In this document: piece by piece, positions 1 through 11,699 of the stretch
Numbering within the stretch: the stretch's first letter is position 1
Layout: the number at the start of each line of letters is the position of its first letter
From: Bathynomus jamesi
Taxonomy: Eukaryota > Arthropoda > Malacostraca > Isopoda > Cirolanidae
DNA length: 64,000 nucleotides
NCBI GenBank assembly: GCA_023014485.1
Contig: JAJOZX010005615.1
Coordinates: 200,001 to 264,000 of the forward strand
Reading direction: 5' to 3'
Program-made: the position numbers and the translations under genes
The notes under the pieces: generated by a model
The model's database searches: none
Told to the model about the DNA's origin: nothing
The model's input: the letters and a program-made list of their open reading frames with translations, nothing else

Positions 1-600
1 CATAGCGAGTAGCTAGTATGTGTAAACAGACACTCTCACGAGATTATCTCATGCTAGTACTCTCATATGGAGACGTGAGAGTTGCTCGCGCGAGTAGCTC
101 TCACCGTGTAAACCCGGCTTTAGGTAGATCTAATAAATAATCTTTTTAAACACAAGCTAATTATAAATGGTTGATGGTCCCGCTTTACGTTCTTAAACAA
201 TGGTGGGTCATTGAGATGGATGGTACTCACGTGGTTAAATATAAATATAGACCAATATTGTAACTTTGAGGATGACCACATGACGTATAAATGTATTAAA
301 ATGAAGTATATTGAAATATATTTTTAAACTTCACAAACACACATACAATTTCTCATTTAATCGTCATTTTTATTCAATAAAATGTATATTTAAATAAAAT
401 AAAGTTCATAAATATTTCTTGTAAATGAATATTAATATATATCCTGTTCATCACAATTGTCCTCTTGCTCTGGAATACCCAAGCGGTAATTATCATAATT
501 GATGTGACTTACAAAGGCCTGTCATAGCCAGTGACTTTGGCACAGCGATGTCACATTGGTTTAAGGTTTAATGTTGGGACATTTGCACACACACACACCA
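1..600. other. Intergenic, AT-rich; possible element end
   Basis: I see no supportable gene here. The first 120 bases carry GCGAGTAGCT-type repeats and end in GTGTAAACCCGGCTTTA, which looks like the terminus of a DNA transposon cut by the window edge. The rest is AT-rich sequence without reading frames of note. A short (CA)n tract starts near 580. Confidence 0.4.
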
Positions 601-612
601 CACACACAAATA

Positions 613-653
<41 letters not shown>

Positions 654-941
654 GTAAAAATGATTCCTCATAAATTTTTAGTGTTACGTATATTTCAATT
701 AGTTACATAATTATCAGCTGCTTTATTGATGCAATAAAGCGTATTCATTATAAGGATTAGTCATAATTACCCAGTTATTAATTTAAGCAAATCCTTCGTT
801 ATCTTAATGAGCACAATTGGTGCGAGATTTAATTAATTAAATGGGGTCCAGTTTATGCCCATAATTTTCCTTTGAGATTTTATCGTTGGTATATTAAATT
901 AGAAAATTTGGCTTTAATACTTACAGCGTAAAAGTATATAT

Positions 942-982
<41 letters not shown>

Positions 983-1029
983 CTTATTATATTATATAAA
1001 ACTTATCATTATCATACGAGTATATGCGG

Positions 1030-1092
<63 letters not shown>

Positions 1093-1170
1093 TACACACA
1101 CCGGATATATATATATTTCGAACTTCTTTCTTCATCATTATCATCATCATCATCATCATCATCATTCTTG
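600..1170. repeat. Cluster of (TA)n microsatellites and an (ATC)n tract
   Basis: Long TA runs lie at about 614-650, 931-980 and 1033-1086. A CATCAT trinucleotide run lies at about 1136-1166. They are separated by ordinary AT-rich sequence. Apparent reading frames across these tracts are products of the repeat. Confidence 0.9.
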
Positions 1171-2380
1171 CATGTTTGTAGTTTGCATGGTATGACAGTG
1201 AGTTAAGACTGTGTTTGCATGGTTTGTAAGCGTTCTTATTTTACTTCTTTTCATCTTTCACCCCTCTCCTATTCTCTCCGACTATTTTTCTGACTTGTCG
1301 GCAGTGGCCGGCGGATGATGATGGTGAGACACTTTTCCTCTTTTTCTGAATGAATGTTAACCCATGAGTGATAGGTGTCGCTCTTACTTAACCCCTTATT
1401 TCTTCTCTTCTCTTAACCCGCTACTCTTTCCTTTCTCTCGGGCTAACCTTAGAGTGGATCTTAGGGTCTTTGTTAGCCTTAGCTTCTGTAGATCTGTAGA
1501 TCATCATCTATATTATTATTATTAAATTCCAAAATGGTTGGTGGGATATCAAGTTATGAAGCTGTAAATGAAATGGTGGTATATGGCTTCGCTGAACGAG
1601 ATCAACCTCATCCAAACCACGAAATCATAATATATATAACCATAAAATGTCCATCAAGTAAAGACCGTAAAAGATTGGTTTGTTTGGTTGTATGGTCATA
1701 ATTTTTTGTATATATAAATTCTGGTTATGGATCTCGCTTTTATATATATATATAATATATATATATGTATGGGATGAATTTCACACTTAACACGTGAAAT
1801 GAATGAATGAATGATGCAAATCCACAAGGATAAAGAAACTGATTCCAAAGCCTTTCGTGTATTCAGCAATACACCTCGTCAGAAAATAGAGAGAGAGGGC
1901 GAGATGACGAAAGTATATACGTAACGAAAATATATACGTCCTAACGTAACAGAGAAATAAAAAGAGATTAGCACACGGTTAACAAGCGCTGATTAAAGGC
2001 AAAAGACATTTTAACAAGATATTGTAAATTTTATACGAGTACATTCCCGCACTGCTATTGAAGTTATTTTGAGGAATGCGATATTCGTCAGATGGTGGAA
2101 GAAGTGTTTGATGAATACAATGACTTATTAATTATTAAATTAAACACTAAATCGCCGTATCGTAAGGTAGTAACTAAAGGTGTAAACTCGCAGTTCAACC
2201 CTTAAAATATGAGTCAGTGGCCAGATGATATTATTATCGAGGAATATACTATATTTACTTTACCAGATTTGGTAAAAGTCAGAATAGCAATAATGATAAT
2301 AATAACAGGAGTATTAATAATAATGTATGGATTTGTATTATTTACAATAATAATAATAATAACCGGATATTCACTCATGG
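1170..2380. other. Intergenic, no gene seen
   Basis: No coding signal. The stretch at about 1375-1500 (CTCGGGCTAACCTTAG and following) resembles the stretch at 38520-38590, so it belongs to a dispersed repeat. A short (TA)n lies at 1740-1766 and a GAATGAAT run near 1800. Confidence 0.5.
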
Positions 2381-2382
2381 AG

Positions 2383-3175
2383 GTTAATATGCTGAGATTA
2401 GTTTCGTATAACGCAAGATCAATAAGAAATTAATTTGCAGATGTTCATAACATTTGTAATAATGTAGATTTGATACTCTTGGAAGAACGCTGGTTGCCTC
2501 AGCAAGAGTTAATTTTTTTGTCTAAGATTCATGGGGACTTTATATACATACCATGCATTCTCAGCTATAGACTTATCTAATGACCTACTATATGGTAGGC
2601 ACTTTGGTGGAGTTGGTTTTTAATAGAAAAAATTTAACAAAGTATGTAAGATTTCTTCCGAGCGATAATGAAAGATTGAAAGGAATTTGATTACATATAA
2701 ACAATGAATGCCTCTTAATTGTGAATTGTTATTTGCCTTACAATAATGGCAGTAATCTAGATTATTCTGGATGAATAAATAGATTTTTTGGTATAAAATT
2801 AAGTCACTATCCGATAACCCAAAATATTTGCAATGTATAATAATGGGGGACTTTAATACCGATGTGAAAATCAGCTTTTTGTAGAACTGAGTAAGAGGTG
2901 CGAATCTGGTAAAATAAGTATAAATGATGTAGAATTACTAGGTATAACTAGCAATAATTTTACGTACGTCAGCGATATGAATGAGGGTACTAGTTGGATT
3001 GGCCACTGTCTCACTAGGAATAATTCAAAGGATCTTAGCTGTCTTTTTGCCACTTTCGTTCTCATTGAGACTGGTGATATCCTGGTCAAACGATTTTCGT
3101 TTCATAAAATATTTTCTGATTTCCATGTCGTTTTCATTCTGAAAAAAGGATGTAAAAATTTAAACACTAAACGAT
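2383..3175 (+). pseudogene. LINE endonuclease-domain remnant (APE type)
   Basis: This is a decayed piece of a non-LTR retrotransposon ORF2, from the apurinic-type endonuclease that nicks target DNA for reverse transcription. In one frame SYNARSIRN is followed by a stop at 2431-2433 and then NNVDLILLEERWLPQQEL. Further on, other frames give GGVGF, NCYLPYNN and IIMGDFNTD, which match the conserved blocks of these endonucleases in the right order. There are several stops and frameshifts and no intact protein. The clade cannot be fixed; CR1, L2 or a jockey relative are possible. No reverse transcriptase follows directly, so the copy is truncated. Confidence 0.6.
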
Positions 3176-3890
3176 AACACAAGTTAACACAAACACAAGA
3201 TAACCAAATCATTAAAAAGATATAACTTATACAAATTACTCAAATTACACACGTTATTAAAAATACAAATGACTTACTCGTAAATGGTTTGTTTTAGGGG
3301 ACTAGTTAATTAATTAAATTTTTTAACTTCAGCAATTTCCTTAAACTAACTTGTCAACTGAACCTTGCCTTTAATTTAATCTATTAATAACTGTGAAAAG
3401 ATAAAAAAAGAAAGTTTTTAAGGAAAGGCAATAATTATTGTGTCGACATAATAATTATTGTTATCGTTTTCGCCATTGCTCAGTTCGTTTCCACATACTA
3501 ATAAGATTCAAAATTCCACAGAATACCGTTTGCAGACATCTCAGTTTCAAAATTTTAGGGGGAAACCCCTCTGCAATAAACGACGCTGCCCACGTTTACA
3601 GGTTGTAGTCTTATCCACCCCCTGTGAAAAAAATCCTGCGGACACCCATGGGTCAGATAACTCTTAAGAAAAGTATTTCCATACATTTTCTTGCCTTTTT
3701 ATATCTATGTATTCATATTGTAGAATTTTCCTTTCACAGAATGTACATTTATCTACCATTCCCATCTCTATCTCCTGAGACCAGAGGAGACCTCTCGTAT
3801 AACAAATCCTTTCATGGTCCTCTTGCTTAATGATTATTTTGGGTGACGGATGATTGGCGTCGCTGATTGGAAGGCCCTTAGGCAGTACTT
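3176..3890. other. Intergenic, no gene seen
   Basis: AT-rich sequence with scattered short frames that have no recognisable motif. It separates two LINE remnants that are probably independent insertions. Confidence 0.4.
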
Positions 3891-3899
3891 CTCTGATTT

Positions 3900-5790
3900 C
3901 CCATAGAATGATTACTGCTTGCGTAGCTTGCTTGCGCTGAGCACATCACGGAGGTAATGCTATCGGGCATGGAGGTGTACATTCCATATTCTCTACCTAC
4001 TACTGATGCAAAAAACTACATGATTTAACGTTGCCTGTTCTAATGTTATCTGCAACAGAGAGGAGGCTTTCGGAGGGTACCGTCACCATCCAAAATATGG
4101 CTCACTCAGCTAATATTTGTGCCCGGAATCGTGCAAAATTTGTCCTTCGACTAGCCAAAAATTCCTTCATCAAACAAATATATGAAAACCTATCAAATTC
4201 TAATTCTTCTCCCTCTTTCTAGCACCTAGCTAAGAACCTCTCCAACAATTTTACTCCCCTTTCTTTCCATCCTCTTTTCCATTCCGACGGCTCATTTGCC
4301 GTCTCTTTTCCTGACAAAGCTGAACTCTTCGCTCAAACTTTCGCCTCCAACTCAACGATGAACGATTTCGGTGCTGTTCTTCTATCTCCTCCTTCCTCTG
4401 TCTTAGTTATGTCTGAACTTAGAATCTTTTCCGAAGATGTTTTTTTTTGTCTTATTTGGGCTCAACTCTAGGAAGGAGTACGGTCCTGATGGTGTCCTTC
4501 TTGTTGTTGTTCTCAAGAACTGTGCTTCTGTGCTGACACCCTGCCTAGGCAAACTCTTTCGTCTTTGTCTTTCATCTGGTACCTTTCCTTCGTGTTGGAA
4601 GTTTGCTTTCATTCAGCCTACCCTAAAGAAGGGTGACCGCTCTCAACCCTCTAATCTTTGCCCAACTGTTTTGATTTCTTGCCTTTCTAAAGTTTTTTAA
4701 TCTATCCTTAATAGGAAGATTATTAAATACCTATCTTATCACAATCTTCTTTCAAAAAGTCAGTATGGATTCCACAAGGAACGCTGTACTGGCGATCTTC
4801 TCGCATATCTCTCTGACCCTTGATCATCCTCCTTTCGAGATTTCGGTGAAACCTTTGCTATTGCGTTAGACATATCAAAATCTTTTGATAGAGTCTGGCA
4901 CAAATCTTTAATTTCCAAACTGCCCTTCTTGGGTTTCTATCCTTCTATCTGTGCCTTCATCTCTATTTCCTTTCCGGCCGGCCGATTTATAGCTGCGGTT
5001 GTAGATGGCCACCGTTCTTCTCGAAAATCTATTAGTAGGGGTGATGCTCATGGCTGTGTCCTGTCACCCACTCTCTTCCTTTTAGTTTCAAATGATCTTT
5101 TAAGTCGCGCTTCCTGTCATATCCACTCCCATGCCGATAATTTCACCCTTCGACTTCTCCATCCGCTTCAAAAGCGTTCATCTCAACAGTCACTCCATGC
5201 TTCGCGTGGGATGGCTATAGTGCATCTGACCTCTAATCTTTCTGTTATCTCTGATTGGGGCAGAGTAAACCTTGTGGCTTTCAATGGCTCAAAGACTCAG
5301 CTTCTTCATCTGTCTCAGTCTTCCACACGACCATGCCCTTATCTTCAACAATACAGAACTCAATCCTTCCTCTTCTTTTAACGTTCTTTGTGTTTCCTTT
5401 TCTCGTGATATTTCCTGGAAAGATCACATATACTCTCTTTCTAAAACAGCTTCTAAGAGGTTAGGTTAGGTGCTCCGCAGTTTCTTCACTCCACTCAGTT
5501 GCTGTCGTTGCACAGGGGTGTTGTCCGCCCCTGTATGAAGTACGCTTCTCATGTTTTGGGTAGCTCAACCCACGCAGCTTTACTTGAGCGGGTGGAATCA
5601 AAGTCTTCGTCTCATCAGTTCCCGGCCTCTTACTAACTGTTTTTAATATCTCTCTCTTTGCGTCAGTGTTGCCCCACTCTCTCTTTACTATCGCTATTAC
5701 AACGGACACTGCTCCTCTGAACCCTCTAACTGCATGCCTCCTCCTTTAAAGAGAGCACTGAGTACCAGATTCTCACTCCTTTTCTGTCCA
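3900..5790 (+). pseudogene. LINE reverse transcriptase remnant (jockey-like)
   Basis: This is the decayed reverse transcriptase part of a non-LTR retrotransposon. Readable pieces in order are GPDGV..VVLKNCASVLTPC and KKGDRS (4470-4640), QYGFHKERCTGDLLA (about 4760-4805), an SFDRVWHKS block (about 4883-4910), AAVVDGHRSSRK followed by GCVLSPTLFLLVSNDLL (4990-5100), SHADN in place of the catalytic YADD block (near 5130), NLVAFNGSKTQLLHLS (near 5270), and the thumb block ending in SKTASKRLG (near 5440). These are the fingers-palm-thumb blocks of a jockey-type enzyme. There are several frameshifts and stops. The catalytic Tyr-Ala-Asp-Asp is changed to His-Ala-Asp-Asn, so the copy is dead. Confidence 0.75.
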
Positions 5791-5867
5791 ACTTTCTTCT
5801 TCTATGGGGAGGCGTTTTTCTGGGCATTCACCATTGGGTCCCTCCTTTCTGCATATATACACACAGT

Positions 5868-5985
5868 ATATATATATATATATATGACTTGACAATTTAT
5901 GACTGGAACATTTATTGAACAAGGATAATAATGACTTGACAATTTATGACTATATTATATATATATAATATATATATTAATATAT
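5868..5985. repeat. (TA)n and a 21-bp direct repeat
   Basis: A TA tract at 5868-5883 is followed by two copies of a 21-bp unit beginning ATGACTTGACAATTT, at 5884-5904 and 5931-5951. A second AT-rich tract follows and reaches almost to the end of the next gene. Any left terminus of the B1 element should lie here, but I could not find one. Confidence 0.6.
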
Positions 5986-6032
5986 TATGAAATTATAACA
6001 GCGGAACAAATAATGCACACAGTTGAAGATCT

Positions 6033-8258
6033 TTAGGTCTTCTTGAGACCAGTTTTAGTCGGCTCTTTGAATTCCTTGCGGTGCTGAGCGACTGCGCGGA
6101 GAAGGTACTGCTTTTGCGCTTCATCCTTCGTGATTGTGCTGTTGAAAGCCTTAATGAGCGCAACTCCTCTTTCTGCGCAATCGTTAACCACTGCCATCTT
6201 CTCTACACGTTCCTTCATTCCTTGGTAAGCTGGATCTGTGTTCCAATCATTTGGTGTCTTGGACATGAATGATTGCGCCTGTTCACTTCCGTGCTGCATG
6301 ACGAGGTTGAAGAAGATTGCTGAACGTTTGGTGGCATAGAATTCCAAGGGATTGCTCGAGGAGAACGTTTTTCCGTCCACGCGCTTGAGTCCTTTTCTTT
6401 TTTCCGGAACAGCTACGATGTTGTGAGCAATCCTCTCCTTCGTGGGCGCGTGAACTCGAGGATCAAAGAGTGCCAAGGGGATTAAGTGCTCAGAAATGAA
6501 CCACAAATGACGCTTCATCGCGGCAAATGCCGCGTCGTTCGTCTTTCCTGGGTGAGCTTTCAGCTGGTGCAAGAAAATGAGGTCATTCAATGGAGCCATG
6601 TATGCAACACTGGCCTCGTTCCAGTAGCGGCCGTAAAGGAGCGTGATAAACAGGCTTAGTTCCTCGATGTTCCGTTTCTCGGTCTGAAGCAAGGTGAATT
6701 GATCTCTGAATAGGAACACCTTCAGCGTGTAAATGGCCTTGGCCATCCATCGCGCATGGTGCATGGCTCCAGGGCTTCGAATTCTCACAGGACCGTCAAG
6801 CTTCCCTCCCAAGAAAAGGAGGCAGAGAAGCATCAGTTCATCATAGTCGTCCCGCTGGCTCTTCTTCTTGACAGCCTCCTTGTAGTAGGAGACCATTTCC
6901 TTCCTCTGCTCTGCTGTTTCAATGAACAGGCTGTCGGGTGCACTCTCGAACTTGCTGCGATCAATGAAAACCCAGTGCTGCTTGAAGCGCTTGAATAGGC
7001 CAATTTCAGGTCCACTGGATGTTCCGAAACAAGCACCGAAGGCCGCAGCAAGGACGACTTCTACCACGTGGTGTCGGCAAGCGATCCACACCAGATCAAT
7101 ACCCAACTCCTTTTCAATGAGAGTACAAGCTCCAGCATGAAGTCCCGTGTTGGACGCAGTTGTATCAAAAACAAGACCTCGAACGTTGCCCCTCAAAGAC
7201 CAGTCGTCCACAAGCTTCAGGCACGCCTGAGCCTGAGATGCTCCAGTTGCAGCAGCTACCATTGGAACTCCAAGGAGTTTCTCTTCTCCGTTACCGTTTA
7301 CAAGCACAGCCACACGGTCCACCACCTCTAACCCATGGGAGATATCTGTAAGCAGCTTACTATCCCAGTGCAAGAGAAGGGGCTCATGGGTCTTGAAAGT
7401 GGCCTGATCTTCGCGGCACACCGCTTCACGTGTACATTGTCTCACGTGACGAATGGTGCTGCGTGAGAGTGACACTTCGTCCAAGTTGTGCCCCAGCGAT
7501 TTAATAGTTGCTGCGACCACTGCCATTCCTTTCCTGTCACTGATGTTGTGGCAATCCAAGGCTAAGGAAATGTCAGGCGTGATCACAGACTTCAATCGCT
7601 TAGGAGTGGAACGTTTTCGTGCTGACTCCTTAAAAACTACAGTATCTGAATCTGATGATTCAGATGTGCTTGAACTAGAAGCCTCCAGTTCTCCCTGGGA
7701 CCATCTCGCATCCGCCTCGCGCTTGGCCTTCTCCTCTCGGTTCATCTCCGCCTCACACCAAATCCTCTCCCTCGTTTGTTGGTCAGCCATTTTCTTGTCA
7801 ATCGGGCCAAAGCTGGAGGAAGTGGGATTATCGAGCTGAGCAGCAAGGAAGTTTTTGTCCTCCTCATTCATCATGGTCTCGAGGGCGTCATGACGTGAAA
7901 GATCGAACACATCGTCAAGGTCTCCGCAAAATATGTCCTCCTTCATTCTGTAGGATGGGAAATTCTTTGTGCGGTTCTTCTTCAGCCCCTTGTATTGCTC
8001 GTACAGTTTCAGGAGCTTCTTCTCAGTGTATCTGGCATCCGTCATTGGAACGTTTGCTTTTGTCCAAAACGGGATCAAAGCCTCAATGGTCATCATCGCA
8101 CTGTTATATTCTGTCTTCCTCTCCTCCAAATAGTGGAACATGAATTTCCGGAGGACTTGAAGCTTGGTAGGGAGTCCTGCCCTAGTTAACTTCTCCTCCG
8201 CCTTCCCTAGTAACCACACCTCACTGCTAGACCGTGTTTTTGATTGCTTCGGCGGCAT
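6033..8258 (-). CDS. Intact transposase-like protein, copy B1 of the DDE/CxxH family
   Basis: One uninterrupted 741-codon frame. Residues 1-120 are helical and end in LDDVFDL (114-120). A charged, coiled-coil-like stretch (about 155-190), a Ser/Asp-rich patch (192-205) and a basic patch (210-223, possibly a nuclear localisation signal) follow. The core has HWD (D299), VFDTTASNTG (D365), CRHH (C394 to H397), HARWMAK (501-507) and NDCAERGVALIK (E696). Copy B2 has the same blocks in the same order. By analogy with DDE transposases having a CxxH motif, D299, D365 and E696 are the candidate catalytic residues; this is inference. The ATG follows a TTTTGTAG acceptor by about 12 bases, suggesting a 5'-UTR intron. 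No stop or frameshift is seen, unlike nearly all other mobile genes in this window, so it may be recently active or under selection. A host-domesticated gene is the main alternative. Confidence 0.8.
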   Translation of the reverse strand: MPPKQSKTRSSSEVWLLGKAEEKLTRAGLPTKLQVLRKFMFHYLEERKTEYNSAMMTIEALIPFWTKANVPMTDARYTEKKLLKLYEQYKGLKKNRTKNFPSYRMKEDIFCGDLDDVFDLSRHDALETMMNEEDKNFLAAQLDNPTSSSFGPIDKKMADQQTRERIWCEAEMNREEKAKREADARWSQGELEASSSSTSESSDSDTVVFKESARKRSTPKRLKSVITPDISLALDCHNISDRKGMAVVAATIKSLGHNLDEVSLSRSTIRHVRQCTREAVCREDQATFKTHEPLLLHWDSKLLTDISHGLEVVDRVAVLVNGNGEEKLLGVPMVAAATGASQAQACLKLVDDWSLRGNVRGLVFDTTASNTGLHAGACTLIEKELGIDLVWIACRHHVVEVVLAAAFGACFGTSSGPEIGLFKRFKQHWVFIDRSKFESAPDSLFIETAEQRKEMVSYYKEAVKKKSQRDDYDELMLLCLLFLGGKLDGPVRIRSPGAMHHARWMAKAIYTLKVFLFRDQFTLLQTEKRNIEELSLFITLLYGRYWNEASVAYMAPLNDLIFLHQLKAHPGKTNDAAFAAMKRHLWFISEHLIPLALFDPRVHAPTKERIAHNIVAVPEKRKGLKRVDGKTFSSSNPLEFYATKRSAIFFNLVMQHGSEQAQSFMSKTPNDWNTDPAYQGMKERVEKMAVVNDCAERGVALIKAFNSTITKDEAQKQYLLRAVAQHRKEFKEPTKTGLKKT

Positions 8259-8480
8259 TTCTACACATTCCTACAAAAGAAGAAGCCAAATTTAGTCATA
8301 CTATACTAGTAATCAGTCATTAGTGAGACACGTCATGCATGATTGAGCGACCTCTTAACGACAGCATAGACCAACCATACTTCACACAGTTATTCACACT
8401 AAGTGTAGGAACAAAAGCAACAATGACCCAAAAGTGAAATCTCAGATGCTAAATTTTCCCTATGCTTGTGAACCACCCTA
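8259..8480 (-). promoter_or_regulatory. 5' region of B1 with a splice acceptor and candidate element terminus
   Basis: Read on the minus strand, this stretch begins TAGGGTGGTTCACAAGC at 8480 and runs to the B1 start codon. The pyrimidine-rich TTCTTCTTTTGTAG at about 8271-8284 looks like a 3' splice site for a non-coding first exon. The start TAGGGTGG resembles the A1 terminus at 8497, so 8480 may be the right end of the B1 transposon. No matching left end was found. Confidence 0.4.
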
Positions 8481-8505
8481 ATATATATATATATATTAGG
8501 GTGGT
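8472..8505. repeat. Perfect 34-base palindrome around (AT)n
   Basis: ACCACCCTA, a run of AT repeats, and TAGGGTGGT form a perfect palindrome. It looks like two transposon ends with TAGGGTGGT termini facing each other across a short (AT)n target. Confidence 0.8.
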
Positions 8506-11500
8506 GTGTCAATTTTGTCAACTTTTTCCAAATCAATTTTGGTAGTGAAAATATAGTCTTTTCATGTCAAAACTTGAAATTGGCCAACTAAAATGAAATA
8601 AAATAACCCTTACCTACATCAATTTTACCTTAAAGTTTCAGAAATTGACTCTTTTACTAAATAATAGGACGTAAATTGATTAACTATTTATCTGTCACAG
8701 AATTATCCCACTGATCGCATATGGAGTGTTTTCAAGGTCATAAGTTGTTGTACAATGTACAAGTCACAACATGAATAGAACTGTCCCTCACTCTCAGTCC
8801 TCAGTTGCCTCTTAGATGTCATAGACGGTGGTTTGCTCTTATTGCTCTTGTACCTACTTCATAGTTATTCTACTAGACGAATACTACAGTTTAACTGTAA
8901 GTATGGATTATTGATTATTACAATTATTTATTATTATCATATTCTTCTGTCTAATTATGTTGTAATCCCATAAAATATTTTTTTATTGAATTTTAGAACA
9001 TCGAATGACTAAACTTTGAAACATCGTAATTGATATAAAATACTTAAATGTTTTTCTTTCTTTTCAGATATTCCTAAGATGCCAAAATTGAAGACAAGAG
9101 GTCAGTCGTCATGCCACTTGAGCCTGTTAGTCGGTACAGGCAAGGAGCTTCCGTATCAGAACTACCAACAGTGCGAGACATGCTGAGACTAGGGTGACTC
9201 CTTCGTGAACAAAATACAAAGGATAGAAGGAACTACACAGAAAAAGAGCTCATAAGGGACATGATTTCCCCTCTTCTGCATCAGTGGAAAAAAGCTAATG
9301 TGTTATTCAAACCACCTGTACTCAATCAGTATAGAACTATTGAGCTAAAATTAACAAAGCTGTGGCACAAAGCAGTTGAGACATCACTTGGTAAAGGAAA
9401 ACTAGCAAAGAAAAATAAATTTCTGCACACACTTGATACTCTTCTTGACATTTTTAACTGCTAGTGTCGCATAGAGTTGTGTTCTGAAGCCAATTGTTCT
9501 CCCTCATGCAGAAGAGAACCTCAACCTCACATTGATTGTCGATGTCCTCGTGAGAAGATGATCCCTGTTTTGGAGCTGGCTTTCATAAAGGCGCAGAGAA
9601 CAAAGGCAGGAGGCCAAGGAAGTATGCAGATTGTTCGGCAGATTATTCAGAAACCAAAAAACAGATTGTTATTGCTAAGAAAAAAAGAAAATCCGAGAGA
9701 GAAGAAAGGAAGAAAAAGAAGAGTGAAGAAGCACCCAAAGAGATGAAGAGCTCTATCAAGAGGTTTCTCACTTCTTTGAAAGCTCTTCAGATGAACAGAA
9801 AGAAGCAACATCAGATGATAGCTCCAAAATGCCATCTGAACCTTCGCCGAAGAGAATGAAATACAACACTAAAGACATCTCAAACATTGCCCTTGCCAGT
9901 ATTCGCCACCATACGGGGCTATGAGAGACTGCAGAGATTGCCACTGCCGCTTGGATAGATGCAGGCCTCATCAGCCGAGAGGATACATCCTTAGTGATAG
10001 ATCATAATAAGATAAGAAGAGCACAAGAAAAAATAATGAAGGAAATATCTGATCAACATGAAAAAGATTTGAAGGAGGAAGGTCTCTTGCCTTTTGTTTG
10101 ATGGAAGAAGAGATGACACAAAAGTTCTCCTAGAGGTAGAGGGAATGGACAGAAAGTTTCCCGGTCTCATCAAAGAAGAACACTACTCTGTGTGTTCCGA
10201 ACCTGGTGGCCGCTATTTGTTTCACTTTGTTCCTGAAGCAGAAGTAGAAGGCAAGAAACATGCAGAAGCAATTGCTGATCAAATAATATGTTGGCTTCAA
10301 GAAAGAAGACTTGACAGTTCACTGCAGGCCGTTGGTGGAGACTCAACTGCGGTGAACACTGGATGGCAGGGCGGTGTTATGACGCATTTAGAGAAAAAAC
10401 TTGGAAGAAGGCTTGTTTGGATTGTATGTGATTTGCACACAGGGGAACTACCTCTTCGTCGTCTCATCCAGGAACTTGATGGTCCTACAAAGAGCAACAA
10501 CAAGTCGTCAGGCCCCCTTGGCAACATGCTAGATGAAGCAACGGAATTAGAAATAAATACAAAATTTCCAAAAGTCGAAGTAGGCCCTCCCCTTCCAGTG
10601 TTGTCTGAAGAAGTTATCAAAGACCTCAGCACGGATCAATCTTACGCTTATCGTATTGTTCAAGCAATCAGATCAGGAGAGTTGCCTCAAAATCTGGCTC
10701 TCTTGGAGATTGGACCCGTAAGTCACAGTCGTTGGTTAACTACAGCGATTCGTTTCTGCAGGATTTGGGTTTCCAAACATGCACTGAAGGGCAAAATGCT
10801 ACAGAATTTGATGTTGATTGTTGAATTTATTATTGGGTTTTATCTTCCTCACTGGTTCAATGTAAAACTTAATCCAATGTGGATGGAGGGGCCCAACCAC
10901 ATCTTGTTTCAATTACAGCTACTGAGAACCCAAAGGAAAGTAGTGGTGGACATCGTGTTACCTGTGGTGAGAAGGTCCGCTTGGTATGCTAGGGCAGAGG
11001 CAGTTTTGCAAGCAATACTCTGCAGCCAATGCACCAAAGAGCGAACTGAGGCTGTGGAAACCATTCTAAAGCTTAGAGGAACATCACTAGACGATGACCA
11101 GCTGGGAGACTGCTCTGTTCAGACAAGGAAGGTACCTCCGATAAACGTTAATGCCACGAAATTGTGAGAATTAGTTAACTTGAGTTCGGAAGTTTTGGAG
11201 CCACCACTGACAACATGTATAACAAACAAAGATTTAACACAACTTAAAGAGGACCCAATGCAAGTGCCAAAGTGGCCTTCTCACACTCAGAGTGTGGAGA
11301 GATGTGTGAAAATGGTCACAGAAGCAGCTAGTCAAGTTTACAGTCACGAGAGGCGAGAAGGCTACATCAAAGCGCAAGTAGCAAGCCGAATGCTGATGTC
11401 AAGGAACCGCAGCAAACAGGACATGACTGCATTGGTTACTTTCAAATAAAGACTCTGAATGATATCTTATTGCCACTTTAAATGTTGATAGGATGTTTGC

Positions 11501-11692
11501 GCACATTTGTTATTTTGTTACGAATTTACGAAAAAATGGAATTTTTTAATTAAAAATGATGTAGGTAGGAGTTATTTTTTATTGTTTTTGAAGCAAGGAT
11601 ATTATTTTGTATGCCAAATGATTACATTAAATTGCTACCAAATCACATGATTTTCAATTTAGTCATTTCACCCCCAAAATTGACACACCCTA
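8497..11692 (+). mobile_element. DNA transposon A1 with short terminal inverted repeats
   Basis: The element is 3,196 bp. Its left end reads TAGGGTGGTGTGTCAATTTT, and the right end read inwards is TAGGGTGTGTCAATTTT. The left end therefore has a 3-base GGT duplication. It is inserted in an (AT)n tract on both sides, so the target duplication length cannot be read, although AT repeats of even length match. It carries one transposase-like pseudogene on the same strand. Copy A3 has the same terminal sequence. Confidence 0.75.
9080..11449 (+). pseudogene. Decayed transposase of element A1
   Basis: The gene begins at ATGCCAAAATTG, 13 bases after a pyrimidine-rich TTTCTTTTCAG acceptor. It aligns by eye with A3 over its whole length. 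The N-terminal module ends in LLDIFNC, followed by a Cys-rich block (CSEANC, CRREPQPHIDCRCP) at about 9465-9555. The core carries LFDGRRDDTKV (near 10100), GGDSTAVNTGW (near 10335), CDLHTGELPLR (near 10430), SHSRWLTTA (near 10730) and SVERCVK (near 11295). At least three in-frame stops (near 9197, 9462 and 9924), frameshifts near 9140, 9650 and 10080, and a stop at 11165-11167 disable it. From 10094 to 11449 it is continuous apart from that last stop. It would act as a DNA transposase; that role is inferred from element structure and motif order. Confidence 0.75.
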
Positions 11693-11699
11693 ATATATA

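Noticed and set aside
1024..1206. Open frame across (TA)n and (ATC)n
   Set aside because: It is a Tyr-Ile and Ser run produced by microsatellites, with no domain.
10297..10632. 111-codon minus-strand frame inside A1
   Set aside because: It is the antisense of the conserved catalytic core of the A1 transposase.
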